A DNA stretch of 64,000 bases from an uncultured Alphaproteobacteria bacterium (lineage in GTDB: Bacteria; Pseudomonadota; Alphaproteobacteria; HIMB59; GCA-002718135): the NCBI GenBank assembly GCA_902615625.1, contig CACMPM010000005.1, positions 1 to 64,000 of the forward strand, written 5' to 3'. This document shows, piece by piece, positions 9,373 to 17,321 of the stretch. A program made the translations under genes and the position numbers. Below the pieces are notes generated by a model. It was not told the DNA's origin. It saw only the letters and a program-made list of their open reading frames with translations, and searched no databases. Positions within the stretch are counted from its first letter, which is position 1. Each line of letters opens with the position of its first letter.

Positions 9373-9396
9373 GAGCATTCAAATGCTCGATCTTTT
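9373..9396 (+). terminator. Orphan hairpin with T-rich tail
   Basis: GAGCAT-TCAA-ATGCTC followed by GATCTTTTTCTTT. It points along the plus strand, where no upstream gene is recognised, so it may end an unseen transcript or be chance. The rest of the 9243-9467 gap shows nothing I can identify. Confidence 0.25.
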
Positions 9397-9467
9397 TCTT
9401 TGCAAAATTACTGAGTGTGGCTAGAGAGTGAAAAGAATATGAATTAAGTAAATATTTTTAGAAAAAT

Positions 9468-9542
9468 TGGCTGGGGCGGTAGGATTCGAACCTACGAATG
9501 CCGACTCCAAAAACCGGTGCCTTACCGCTTGGCGACGCCCCA
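9468..9542 (-). tRNA. tRNA-Gln (anticodon TTG)
   Basis: On the minus strand it begins TGGGGCGTCGCCAAGCGGTA and ends CGCCCCA-G-CCA. The acceptor stem TGGGGCG/CGCCCCA pairs over 7 bp, and the T arm carries GGTTCGAATCC. The anticodon stem CCGGT/GTCGG (with wobble pairs) frames TTTTGGA, giving TTG for glutamine CAA. CCA is encoded. The 162-base gap from here to the next gene shows no further feature beyond the presumed promoter of this tRNA. Confidence 0.97.
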
Positions 9543-9704
9543 AATTATGATTACTCTCTAGTATTTAGCATAAAATAAGTCAAATTCTTCAAGTGCGACA
9601 TTACCATAAATAGGAACAAAAAGCAGAAAAAGTGATCAGTATTGATTCAAGATTAATTCATAGCAAGGGATTTACATTTTTAAGGCTAAAACTATTTAAT
9701 TTTT

Positions 9705-10394
9705 ATGAGAAAATTACTTGCTACAATTATATCTTTATCAATATTTCTACCTATTTTTCAGGTCAATGCAAATACAGAAAAATTGTATGAGAGACTTGTT
9801 AATGATTGGTCTATTATTTTTCCTGATGGTAATAGAAATGCAGCAGGGCCAAGATTTTTTAAATATATTTTAGATCAAAACTTAGAATATGAAGAGTTTA
9901 TGCAATTTAACAAGTTATATTGTGCTGTTTCAGGTTCTCTAATTCCCCCAGATGCACAGCCAGATGAAATTTTTCTTACAAATTTAGAAAATGATGAAAG
10001 AATTTGTGGTCAATATTATAAATGTTGTTGGCCTTGCTTATGCGATGTAATGAAATATTCAGAAACAAAAAAAATCAACATTGATTTTAAAGATCAATCA
10101 AAAGATATCTATACAATCGTTATTGATAATCCATGCAATAAAAATGATTTTCCCGAACTCGTTAATAGAGATTATTTTTGTGAAGGTAATGAATTAAATA
10201 AACAACATACATACTCAGTAGATAACAAACTTGTTATTGGTGTATTGCATAATGCAAAAATATGTGATGCTTACGATATAGATTATATAAAAAATGATCA
10301 GATAACTGGTCCTATGTGCGAAGCTAGAAATAGTATGCCTCTAGAAGAACTTAATTTTGGAATGGGTGACATTTTTATTAGATTGGCAAATTGA
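9705..10394 (+). CDS. Secreted cysteine-rich protein with CCWPC motif, unknown function
   Basis: I do not recognise a named family. The 229-residue product has a clear signal peptide (MRKLLATIISLSIFLPIFQVNA). The mature protein carries ten cysteines, densest around residues 105-115 in CGQYYKCCWPCLCDVMK. Single cysteines elsewhere (KLYCAVSG, DNPCNK, RDYFCEG, AKICDAY, GPMCEAR) could form disulfides in the periplasm or bind a metal. An early RNAAGPRFFKYIL segment and the CCWPC block look like real conserved cores rather than low-complexity sequence. It overlaps the next gene by four bases at its upstream TTG option, suggesting an operon with the FG-GAP protein and the DUF4396-like membrane protein. 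Function is unknown. Confidence 0.7.
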   Translation: MRKLLATIISLSIFLPIFQVNANTEKLYERLVNDWSIIFPDGNRNAAGPRFFKYILDQNLEYEEFMQFNKLYCAVSGSLIPPDAQPDEIFLTNLENDERICGQYYKCCWPCLCDVMKYSETKKINIDFKDQSKDIYTIVIDNPCNKNDFPELVNRDYFCEGNELNKQHTYSVDNKLVIGVLHNAKICDAYDIDYIKNDQITGPMCEARNSMPLEELNFGMGDIFIRLAN

Positions 10395-10405
10395 AAATAC
10401 TTGAA

Positions 10406-11821
10406 ATGAATAATTTTGTTTTTATTTTTATCTTATTAATATCTAATATGGTTAGGGCAGAATTTTTTTCTAATATTTCAAATATAATTGAAAATAATAA
10501 CGATAGATTAAGTTATGGGATTTCAGTAACTGACTTTGATAAAGATGGAAGTTATGAATTTGTTGTTGCAGGTTTTGGTTACTCTAATCTAGCTCTTGGT
10601 TATAAAAATGGTAAACTAATCAATACAATACAAGATCCTTTATTTATTGATGAAGATCGGAGTACCATTGGCGTATCAGCTTGCGATATAGATCAGGATG
10701 GTTTTGAGGAAATTTATTTCCTAAATACTGATACCTATAGTGGAGAAAAAAAATACTCTGATAGATTACTGGATAACAAAAACAAAATATTCGATTATTT
10801 TGAGTTAGAAAAAAATTTAGAAAATTTAAATTTAACCGCAGGCAGATCTGTTGTTTGTGTAGACAGAAATGGATCGGGAAAGTATGGTATATATGTTGCT
10901 AATTATGGAGGTCCTACTAGATTTTATGAAATTAAAGAAAATAAAGTTGAAGATTTAGCTCCAATACTTGGAATAGATCAAATAACAGGAGGAAGAGCTG
11001 TAATTTCAGGACATATAGTTTCTGATAACATGGATATATTCGCAGCTAATGAGAGAGGTCCAAATTTTTTATATAAAAATTCTAACGGTAGTTTTAATGA
11101 CATTGCGATTGAAAGGAATGTCCAAGATACTTTTCAAAATGGTCGAGGAACAGCATTAACGGACTTTTTATACAGAGGAGAACTTGATATTGTAACAAGT
11201 AACTGGGAAGGTTTTCATCGAATTTTTGTAAAACAAAAAGAATCTTTTCTGGATATGTCTTCATTGGACTTTAGATCACCAAGTAGAATACGGACAGTTA
11301 TATCAGCTGATTTTGATAATGATGGTTATGATGAAATTTTTTTAAATAATATAGGTCAACCAAATAAACTCTTTCGCATTATTGATGAAGGAAACCTAGA
11401 AGAAATTAAATTAGATGCAGCACTTGAAGCACAAGGTCTAGGAACAGGTGCTGCGGTTGCTGATATTGATGGAGATGGAATTTTAGAATTACTTATTTCT
11501 CATGGTGAATCAGGAGCTCAACCATTGAGCTTATTTAAGGCAAATGTTTCAAATACTAATTATATTAGAATCAAACCTCTCAACACCTTTGGTGCTCCAG
11601 CAAGAGGTGCAACAGTTACCTTACATACAAATTTAAGAAATCATGCCAAGACAATTGATGCTGGTTCAGGATATTTATGTCAAATGGAACCAGTAGCACA
11701 TTACGGTTTACGTGAAGGTGAAATCATTAAAAATGTATCAATCAAATGGACTAATGGTACAATTGAAAGTTATGAAATTAGTGATATAAATAATACATTT
11801 GAATTTAAACAAGGAGTATAA
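10406..11821 (+). CDS. Secreted FG-GAP repeat / ASPIC-UnbV (CRTAC1-like) protein
   Basis: Extracytoplasmic protein built from FG-GAP (VCBS-type) propeller repeats with Ca-binding-like DxDxDG loops: DFDKDGSYEF, DIDQDGFEEI, DFDNDGYDEI and DIDGDGILEL. It ends in an ASPIC/UnbV domain at about residues 390-470 (NTFGAPARGATVTLHTNLRN, then SIKWTNGTIESYEI). A signal peptide follows the ATG at 10406 (MNNFVFIFILLISNMVRAE). The track's start at 10391 is a TTG that adds five residues and overlaps the previous stop; both are possible. Such proteins are surface or secreted and often bind ligands or calcium, but their biochemical roles are mostly unknown. It follows the Cys-rich secreted gene and precedes the DUF4396-like gene by five bases. 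Confidence 0.82.
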   Translation: MNNFVFIFILLISNMVRAEFFSNISNIIENNNDRLSYGISVTDFDKDGSYEFVVAGFGYSNLALGYKNGKLINTIQDPLFIDEDRSTIGVSACDIDQDGFEEIYFLNTDTYSGEKKYSDRLLDNKNKIFDYFELEKNLENLNLTAGRSVVCVDRNGSGKYGIYVANYGGPTRFYEIKENKVEDLAPILGIDQITGGRAVISGHIVSDNMDIFAANERGPNFLYKNSNGSFNDIAIERNVQDTFQNGRGTALTDFLYRGELDIVTSNWEGFHRIFVKQKESFLDMSSLDFRSPSRIRTVISADFDNDGYDEIFLNNIGQPNKLFRIIDEGNLEEIKLDAALEAQGLGTGAAVADIDGDGILELLISHGESGAQPLSLFKANVSNTNYIRIKPLNTFGAPARGATVTLHTNLRNHAKTIDAGSGYLCQMEPVAHYGLREGEIIKNVSIKWTNGTIESYEISDINNTFEFKQGV

Positions 11822-11826
11822 TTTAA

Positions 11827-12285
11827 ATGTCTATTGCCGAAACACTAAAAAAACCAGCTCCACGTTTTCATTGGAAATGCAAACATACATGGAGAAGAAG
11901 TGCTAAAAATACTGCTTGGTGTTTGCTAGGATGTAGTATTGGTGATTTTGGAACCATACTCTATTTTCAATTAACTGGCATTCCTTGGCCTACTCTTTAT
12001 ATTATGATCCTTGCAATCATTAATGGTATTATTACCAGCATCATTTTAGAGACTGTCGTTTTATCAAGACAAATGATTATCAGCAAAGCTTTTAATACAG
12101 CCATAGGAATGAGTTTAATTTCAATGGTGTCTATGGAAATAGCCATGAATGCAGTTGACTGGATCATTATGGGTGGCGCTAAACTTGTATGGTGGGTAAT
12201 ACCTATAATGCTTCTTGCAGGCTTTCTAACACCGTGGCCATATAATTATTACAGATTAAAAAAATATAATATTGCCTGCCATTAA
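11827..12285 (+). CDS. DUF4396-like integral membrane protein
   Basis: A 152-residue protein with about four hydrophobic segments. The start FHWKCKHTWRRSAKNTAWCLLGCSIGDFG, the middle VSMEIAMNAVDWIIMGG and the end AGFLTPWPYNYYRLKKYNIACH resemble the DUF4396 family as I recall it, notably the cysteine-glycine-aspartate block and the glycine-phenylalanine...proline-tyrosine ending. The Cys, His and Met residues inside or next to membrane segments hint at metal handling, which is inference only. It starts five bases after the FG-GAP gene and is likely cotranscribed with it and the Cys-rich protein. Confidence 0.62.
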   Translation: MSIAETLKKPAPRFHWKCKHTWRRSAKNTAWCLLGCSIGDFGTILYFQLTGIPWPTLYIMILAIINGIITSIILETVVLSRQMIISKAFNTAIGMSLISMVSMEIAMNAVDWIIMGGAKLVWWVIPIMLLAGFLTPWPYNYYRLKKYNIACH

Positions 12286-12342
12286 TTAAATTAATTCATA
12301 AACGAATATTGAAATTGGTTTAATTGCACATATTTGCATTCC

Positions 12343-12810
12343 ATGATTAGAATATTACTTACATTACTATTTATAAGTTCCACTTCATTTGCCGCTGGTA
12401 CTAGCTACGATGATAGTGAAACTAGCATTTCAGCTAGTGATCAGGTTACAAAATTATACGACAAAGCTTATGAATTAGTTTATTATAAAAAATTTGATAA
12501 AGCTATTAAATTACTTGAAAAAATTGCTAAGCGTAAAGACCTAGGTGAAAAAAAAGCTGATGTATATAACCTACTTGGTTTTAGTTACAGAAAGCATAGT
12601 GAGCCAAATTTAGATAAAGCTTTAGATGCGTATCAAATTGCATTAGAAGTAAACCCTGAACATTTAGGAGCACACGAATATCTAGGTGAGCTTTACATCA
12701 CACTTGGAAAGATGAATAAAGCAAATGAAATGTTGTTAAAGTTAGAAACTTTAGCTGGAACTAATTCTATGGAATATAGAAAGTTAAAATCAGCAATTGA
12801 TAATTCATAA
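12343..12810 (+). CDS. Exported tetratricopeptide-repeat protein
   Basis: Small periplasmic TPR protein, 155 residues from the ATG at 12343 (MIRILLTLLFISSTSFAAG), which begins directly with a signal peptide. The track's start at 12334 is a TTG three codons earlier and less likely. The mature part holds about three TPR motifs: AYELVYYKKFDKAIKLLEKI, ADVYNLLGFSYRKHSEPN...KALDAYQIAL, and GAHEYLGELYITLGKMNKAN. TPR helices bind protein partners; none can be named here. It is separated from the DUF4396-like gene by 57 bases and may continue the same transcript. Confidence 0.82.
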   Translation: MIRILLTLLFISSTSFAAGTSYDDSETSISASDQVTKLYDKAYELVYYKKFDKAIKLLEKIAKRKDLGEKKADVYNLLGFSYRKHSEPNLDKALDAYQIALEVNPEHLGAHEYLGELYITLGKMNKANEMLLKLETLAGTNSMEYRKLKSAIDNS

Positions 12811-12817
12811 CTATTAC

Positions 12818-12841
12818 AATTGCTGTTTATAAAGAGCAATT
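12818..12841 (+). terminator. Weak AU-rich hairpin after the TPR gene
   Basis: AATTGCT - 10 bases - AGCAATT followed by only two further Ts. Too weak for a confident terminator; it may attenuate transcription into the downstream DUF4149-like gene. Confidence 0.25.
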
Positions 12842-12848
12842 TTAACTG

Positions 12849-13277
12849 ATGATAATTTATACTCTTAATTTTTTATTAGCAGCCTTAATAGGTTCTATGA
12901 TTTTCTTTATGACTGTTGTTTCACCCTCAGTCTTTGCCACATTAAGTACTAATGCCAGCAGTAAATTGTTAAGAACAATTTTTCCTCAAATGTTTTTATT
13001 TGGATTTTTAATAGCCATTTTATCTTTAGTCCTTTGTTATATTTCAGATAATATTTTAAATTCTATTTTATTAATAATAGTGGCTATGAGTTTTATTATT
13101 AATAGAAATTATTTAACACCTAAAATTAATGATTTTAGAGATAAAGAATTAGAAGGTGATAAAAAAGCATCTTCAAGTTTCAAATATATGCATTTGCTTT
13201 CAGTTTTATTATTTGTTTTGAATTTTATTATTTTAATTGGGATCGTGATTAATAACTACTTTAATTATAATTTATAA
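12849..13277 (+). CDS. DUF4149-like four-helix membrane protein
   Basis: Hydrophobic protein of 142 residues with four predicted membrane helices. The opening LAALIGSMIFFMTVVSPSVF and LLRTIFPQMFLFGFLIAI fit the DUF4149/TMEM205-like pattern of a small residue-rich first helix, an aromatic-rich end and a conserved Pro. The segment RNYLTPKINDFRDKELEGD faces an aqueous side before the last helix with MHLLSVLLFVLN. No biochemical role is known for the bacterial family. It overlaps the convergent PdeM gene by 13 bases at the 3' end. Confidence 0.68.
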   Translation: MIIYTLNFLLAALIGSMIFFMTVVSPSVFATLSTNASSKLLRTIFPQMFLFGFLIAILSLVLCYISDNILNSILLIIVAMSFIINRNYLTPKINDFRDKELEGDKKASSSFKYMHLLSVLLFVLNFIILIGIVINNYFNYNL

Positions 13278-13918
13278 ACTTTATCCTGTCCCACAGGATA
13301 AATATTCAAATTTTTCTTACCCAATACATCGATTATTTCCTTAGAATTGATGTCCAGCCCACCTGTTAAAATACCAAAACTTGGTAAAATGAATATTTTT
13401 TCATTATGCACGAAAGATGTTATAAAAATAGTTTTCCCTCTGTGAACAATTTTTACTTTTGGATGATAGTGACCACAAATTTGAAATAAAGATGTTTTGA
13501 TAGGTATGTGTGTAAATAAAATTTTTTCAATTTTGTAATTTGTAAAATTTTTAAAACCTTCAATTTGTATATTCTTATCATGATTACCCTTGATCCATAT
13601 GAAATCAGTATTATCCATATATTGATTAAGATTTTTATGATCTTGATGTTTTAAACTCAAAGTTGAAAAAACATCATGTAACAAATCTCCAACTATAATT
13701 AAATTACTTGGTTTAATCTTATCTAAACTAACAAAAAGTTCGTTTAATATTTCTTTGGTATCATATGGAGGTAAGAATTGCTTATTCTTTGCATAACTAA
13801 TAGATTTTCCAAGATGTAAATCTGATACAATCAGGGTATTTAGTCTTTTCCAATAAAGAGATTTATTTGGATAAGCATGAAATTCTTCATTACCAAAATT
13901 AATTAATTGATAGTACAT
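13265..13918 (-). CDS. pdeM: Ligase-associated metallophosphoesterase PdeM
   Basis: Calcineurin-like phosphoesterase of the ligase-associated DNA damage response set. Metal-binding motifs are in order: DLHLGKS (residues ~33-39), GDLLHD, GNHD, and GHYHPKV near the end. The combination of ISYAKNKQFLPPYDT after the first motif and the compact 217-residue length is typical of PdeM rather than generic phosphoesterases. Its start lies inside the 3' end of the helicase gene (20-base overlap), so both are probably made from one message. The family acts with a dedicated ATP-dependent ligase, exonuclease and helicase, all present here; the exact substrate is not known. Confidence 0.9.
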   Translation of the reverse strand: MYYQLINFGNEEFHAYPNKSLYWKRLNTLIVSDLHLGKSISYAKNKQFLPPYDTKEILNELFVSLDKIKPSNLIIVGDLLHDVFSTLSLKHQDHKNLNQYMDNTDFIWIKGNHDKNIQIEGFKNFTNYKIEKILFTHIPIKTSLFQICGHYHPKVKIVHRGKTIFITSFVHNEKIFILPSFGILTGGLDINSKEIIDVLGKKNLNIYPVGQDKVYKL

Positions 13919-16349
13919 TAGCCTCTTTTAAAATTTCATTTTCTAAATCCTCTAAAATATATTCATCAGTTTCCTTTTTTGATAAATTTTCTCTATTTAT
14001 TTCAAGAATAATCGGAACAGCCAATGGTGAAATACTTGTTAATTTCTTTAATATAATTTTTTTATCGATTTTTTTTAAGATTTCTCTTAGTCTATCATAA
14101 TCTATCATATTCTTTTTTGCATCTTCATATGATGATTTTAGAAGAATGTGATCTGGTTCATTTTTTTTGAGAACTGTATAAATTAGATCAGAACTAAATA
14201 AAACTTGCTTTCCAGTTTTTTCCATTCCTGGCAACCTTCTTTCTATTAAACAAGATATAATTGCATTATCTCTAAACAATCTTTTGACTATTGAAGTTTC
14301 TTCAAGATAATTATTTAAATGTTTATCTAACAATCCTAAATTTAGAATTGTTTTCATTTCTTTAACTTCTTTTAAAGACCATAAAACAATAGCATAATCA
14401 TTTGCAACAAAACCTAAAGGTTTATAGTTAAATTCCTTAAAGCCTCTAAGCAATAAAAATCCTAGTGTTTGATTGGCATGCCATCCTGCAAAAGTATAGA
14501 TAACAGTGTAAAAATTTTTTTTTCGGGGGAATTGTTCCACTAGATATTCATCTTTTTTAGGAATTTTAGATATATTTTTTTGTCTTTTTAACCATTCAGT
14601 AATTTGCTCTGGATATAAATCCCACATATTACTTTTTGCCAATAAAGCCCTAACTGAGTTAGCCAAATTTGTTGATAATGGCATTCTGCCTCCAGAATAT
14701 GATGGAATTTTTGAAATTAAAGATTTACTTCTTATAACTTGTACTAAATTATTTTTCATTGATTGAAATTCTAGTACTTGACCAGCAAATATAAATGAAT
14801 CGCCTTTAGAAAGATTTTGAATAAAAACTTCCTCTATATTACCTAACGTTTTTGTTCCAAGTTTAATTTTTAACATAGGATTTTCAATTATTGTTCCAAC
14901 ATTCATGCGGTATTTTCGTGTTTCTCTTCTATTTACTAGCTTATAAATATTTTTATTTTCTCTCAATTGGAAGATTCTCTTAAATTGATCATAATTTTTT
15001 AAAACATATCCGCCATCTTGTATGAGATTAATCAATTGCTTAAAATCGTTAAGTTTTAATTTTTTGTATGGATATGCTTTGATAATTTCTTTGTAGAGAT
15101 CATTAATATTAAATTGTCCCGCACAAGCCGTTGCAAAAATATGTTGAGCTACAACATCAAAACTTCCTTCTTTTAAATCTATATTATCTAAGTTATTTTT
15201 TTTTATTTCTTCAATAGCAGCTTTTGCTTCGATAAATTCAAAACGATTAGTGGGTACTAAAATTGCTTTTGAAGGTGTGTTTAAATTATGATTAGATCGT
15301 CCTACACGCTGTAATAATCTATTAATTCCTTTAGGAGCTCCAACTTGAATAATTTTTTCTACATCTCCATAATCTAATCCGAGTTCTAAAGAAGAAGTCG
15401 CAACAACACAGTTAACTAATCCTTTGCGAAGATTATTTTCTACTTTTAATCGTAAGTTTTTTTCTAATGAACCATGGTGAACAGCAATTTTTAATTTTTT
15501 CTTATTAATTAACCATAAGTTTTTAAACATATATTCGGCTTGCGCCCTCGTATTAACAAAAATAATAGTTAATTTTGATTTCGTTATTTCTTTATAGATT
15601 TCATTAATAGAATACGTAGCCATATGACCAGACCAAGGAATACGTTCCTTAGATTCTAGAATTTTAATCTTAGGTAAAACTGAATTTTCATAAGAAACTA
15701 TTTTTGGTTTTTTGCGGCAAAGCCATTTTTTGGCGTCTTGTTTATTCTTGAGAGTTGCTGACAACCCTATTCGTTGTAAATTTGGAGAGAAAGTTTGTAG
15801 TCTTTCAATATTTAAACTTAGAAGATCAGCTCTCTTATTATCCAAAAAAGTGTGTATCTCATCGATAATTATATATTTTAGATTTTGAAAATATTTTTTT
15901 GCATTTTCATACGAATTTAACAATGCAAGTGACTCTGGGGTTGTAATAAGGATATTAGGAGGTTTTTGTTTTTGTTTTTGTTTTTTATATGGTGTTGTGT
16001 CGCCTGTTCTCACTTCAAATGAAATATTTAAATCAAGGTCTTTAATAGGTTTCTCTAAATTTCTTATAATATCGTTTGCAAGGGATTTTAATGGAGAAAT
16101 ATAAAGGGTATGAAGTCCTCTAAATTTTTTTAATTTTATTAAATCGTCTATAGGATTAATAAACCCAGTTAATGTTTTGCCAGCACCAGTAGGAGCAAAT
16201 ACAACAACATCAGACCCAGTTCGAACATGATGAAACGCTTCAATTTGATGAGGAAACCAGGACCATTTTTTTTTCTTCATCCACTTGTTTAGGGGGTGTA
16301 ATAATAAGGGATTCGATTTATTTATATTCATATGGATTTCATTAATCAT
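13899..16349 (-). CDS. Ligase-associated DEXH-box DNA helicase (Lhr-type)
   Basis: Superfamily 2 helicase of the Lhr-like class, 816 residues, the normal size for the ligase-associated form. Walker A is APTGAGKTLTGF (about residues 53-64), motif II is the DEIH box, motif III is LSATL, and domain 2 shows FVNTRAQAEYMF and RVGRSNHN. The C-terminal half is the winged-helix and Lhr-specific domain region with WHANQTLGFLLLRG. It should unwind or remodel DNA ends for the partner nucleases and ligase. Start is unclear: ATG 16349 overlaps the divergent exonuclease gene by 18 bases, while ATG 16331 abuts it exactly. A TTTTTG triplet repeat inside gives a KQKQKQK stretch. Confidence 0.93.
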   Translation of the reverse strand: MINEIHMNINKSNPLLLHPLNKWMKKKKWSWFPHQIEAFHHVRTGSDVVVFAPTGAGKTLTGFINPIDDLIKLKKFRGLHTLYISPLKSLANDIIRNLEKPIKDLDLNISFEVRTGDTTPYKKQKQKQKPPNILITTPESLALLNSYENAKKYFQNLKYIIIDEIHTFLDNKRADLLSLNIERLQTFSPNLQRIGLSATLKNKQDAKKWLCRKKPKIVSYENSVLPKIKILESKERIPWSGHMATYSINEIYKEITKSKLTIIFVNTRAQAEYMFKNLWLINKKKLKIAVHHGSLEKNLRLKVENNLRKGLVNCVVATSSLELGLDYGDVEKIIQVGAPKGINRLLQRVGRSNHNLNTPSKAILVPTNRFEFIEAKAAIEEIKKNNLDNIDLKEGSFDVVAQHIFATACAGQFNINDLYKEIIKAYPYKKLKLNDFKQLINLIQDGGYVLKNYDQFKRIFQLRENKNIYKLVNRRETRKYRMNVGTIIENPMLKIKLGTKTLGNIEEVFIQNLSKGDSFIFAGQVLEFQSMKNNLVQVIRSKSLISKIPSYSGGRMPLSTNLANSVRALLAKSNMWDLYPEQITEWLKRQKNISKIPKKDEYLVEQFPRKKNFYTVIYTFAGWHANQTLGFLLLRGFKEFNYKPLGFVANDYAIVLWSLKEVKEMKTILNLGLLDKHLNNYLEETSIVKRLFRDNAIISCLIERRLPGMEKTGKQVLFSSDLIYTVLKKNEPDHILLKSSYEDAKKNMIDYDRLREILKKIDKKIILKKLTSISPLAVPIILEINRENLSKKETDEYILEDLENEILKEANVLSIN
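15963..15980 (-). repeat. Three tandem TTTTTG units inside the helicase gene
   Basis: TTTTTG x3 (plus strand), followed by a T6 run, encodes alternating Lys-Gln (KKQKQKQK) between motifs I and II. Unit gain or loss is in frame; slippage in the flanking T6 would not be. Confidence 0.7.
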
Positions 16350-17321
16350 CAGTTATTTATCAAAGATATAAATGTACATATAGATCCAATATTGCCGAAA
16401 AAAACAGCAATTATTACACATGGTCACGCAGATCATGCCCGATTTGGACATGATCATGTTATTGCTACTAGGCAAACAATAGACATAATGAAAATTCGCT
16501 ACGGAGATAAATGTGCGAAGAAATTTACTGCTCTTCGATACGGGGAAAAATACTCGATTAAAAACTATGATTTTACTCTTTACCCTGCAGGACATATTTT
16601 GGGGAGTGCTCAAGTTTTAATTGAAAAAAATAATCATCGTTTAGTCATCACAGGTGATTATAAAGTAGGAAAAGACGAAACATGTAAAAATTTCAAACTG
16701 GTTAAATGTGATACTTTAATTACCGAAGCAACATTTGGATTACCAATATTTCAACATCCAGATCCCAAAGATGAAATTCAAAAACTCATACAATCTGTAA
16801 AGATAAATATAAATAATTGTCATATTATTGGTGCGTATGCACTTGGCAAAGCACAAAGAGTAATGAATCTTTTACGCCAGCAGAATTATAATAAAACAAT
16901 TTATATTCATGGCTCTCTAGAAAAGTTATGCCAATATTATTCAAAAGAAAAAATTAATATTGGAAAGTTTGAAAAAGTTTCTTCAAAGGATAAAAGCTTT
17001 TATGTGGGTAAAATAATTATCGCCCCTCCTTCAGCATTAAAGGATCGTTGGTCAAGACGGTTTCCTAATCCTATTATTTGCATGGCTAGTGGATGGATGA
17101 CAGTTAAACAAAGAGCAAAACAACAAGGTATTGAATTACCTTTAGTTATTAGTGATCATAGCGATTGGAATGAATTACTAGATACAATTAAAAAATCAAA
17201 AGCAAAAAATATTCTTATTACACATGGTCTGGAAGATGCATTAGTTTATTATTGTAAGAAACAAAATCTTGTTTCAAAGCCCCTTTCCATCCAAGGAAGA
17301 AGTGATGAAGAAATAGAATGA
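16332..17321 (+). CDS. Ligase-associated DNA exonuclease (metallo-beta-lactamase fold)
   Basis: Beta-CASP/metallo-beta-lactamase nuclease of the ligase-associated DNA damage response group, 329 residues. The metal site is THGHADHARFG (His30, His32, Asp34, His35), followed by TLYPAGHILGSAQV, GDYKVGKDETCKNF and, near the end, SDHSDWNELLD with the terminal ITHGLED histidine. It is expected to trim single- or double-strand DNA ends before ligation. The start codon is part of the palindrome CATATG that also holds a start for the divergent helicase. The last four bases (ATGA) overlap the ligase start, so exonuclease and ligase are translationally coupled. Confidence 0.93.
   Translation: MDFINHQLFIKDINVHIDPILPKKTAIITHGHADHARFGHDHVIATRQTIDIMKIRYGDKCAKKFTALRYGEKYSIKNYDFTLYPAGHILGSAQVLIEKNNHRLVITGDYKVGKDETCKNFKLVKCDTLITEATFGLPIFQHPDPKDEIQKLIQSVKININNCHIIGAYALGKAQRVMNLLRQQNYNKTIYIHGSLEKLCQYYSKEKINIGKFEKVSSKDKSFYVGKIIIAPPSALKDRWSRRFPNPIICMASGWMTVKQRAKQQGIELPLVISDHSDWNELLDTIKKSKAKNILITHGLEDALVYYCKKQNLVSKPLSIQGRSDEEIE

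Noticed and set aside
9373-9396. Hairpin plus T tract as a real terminator
   Set aside because: No plus-strand gene lies upstream and the stem is only 6-7 bp; it is listed at low confidence only.
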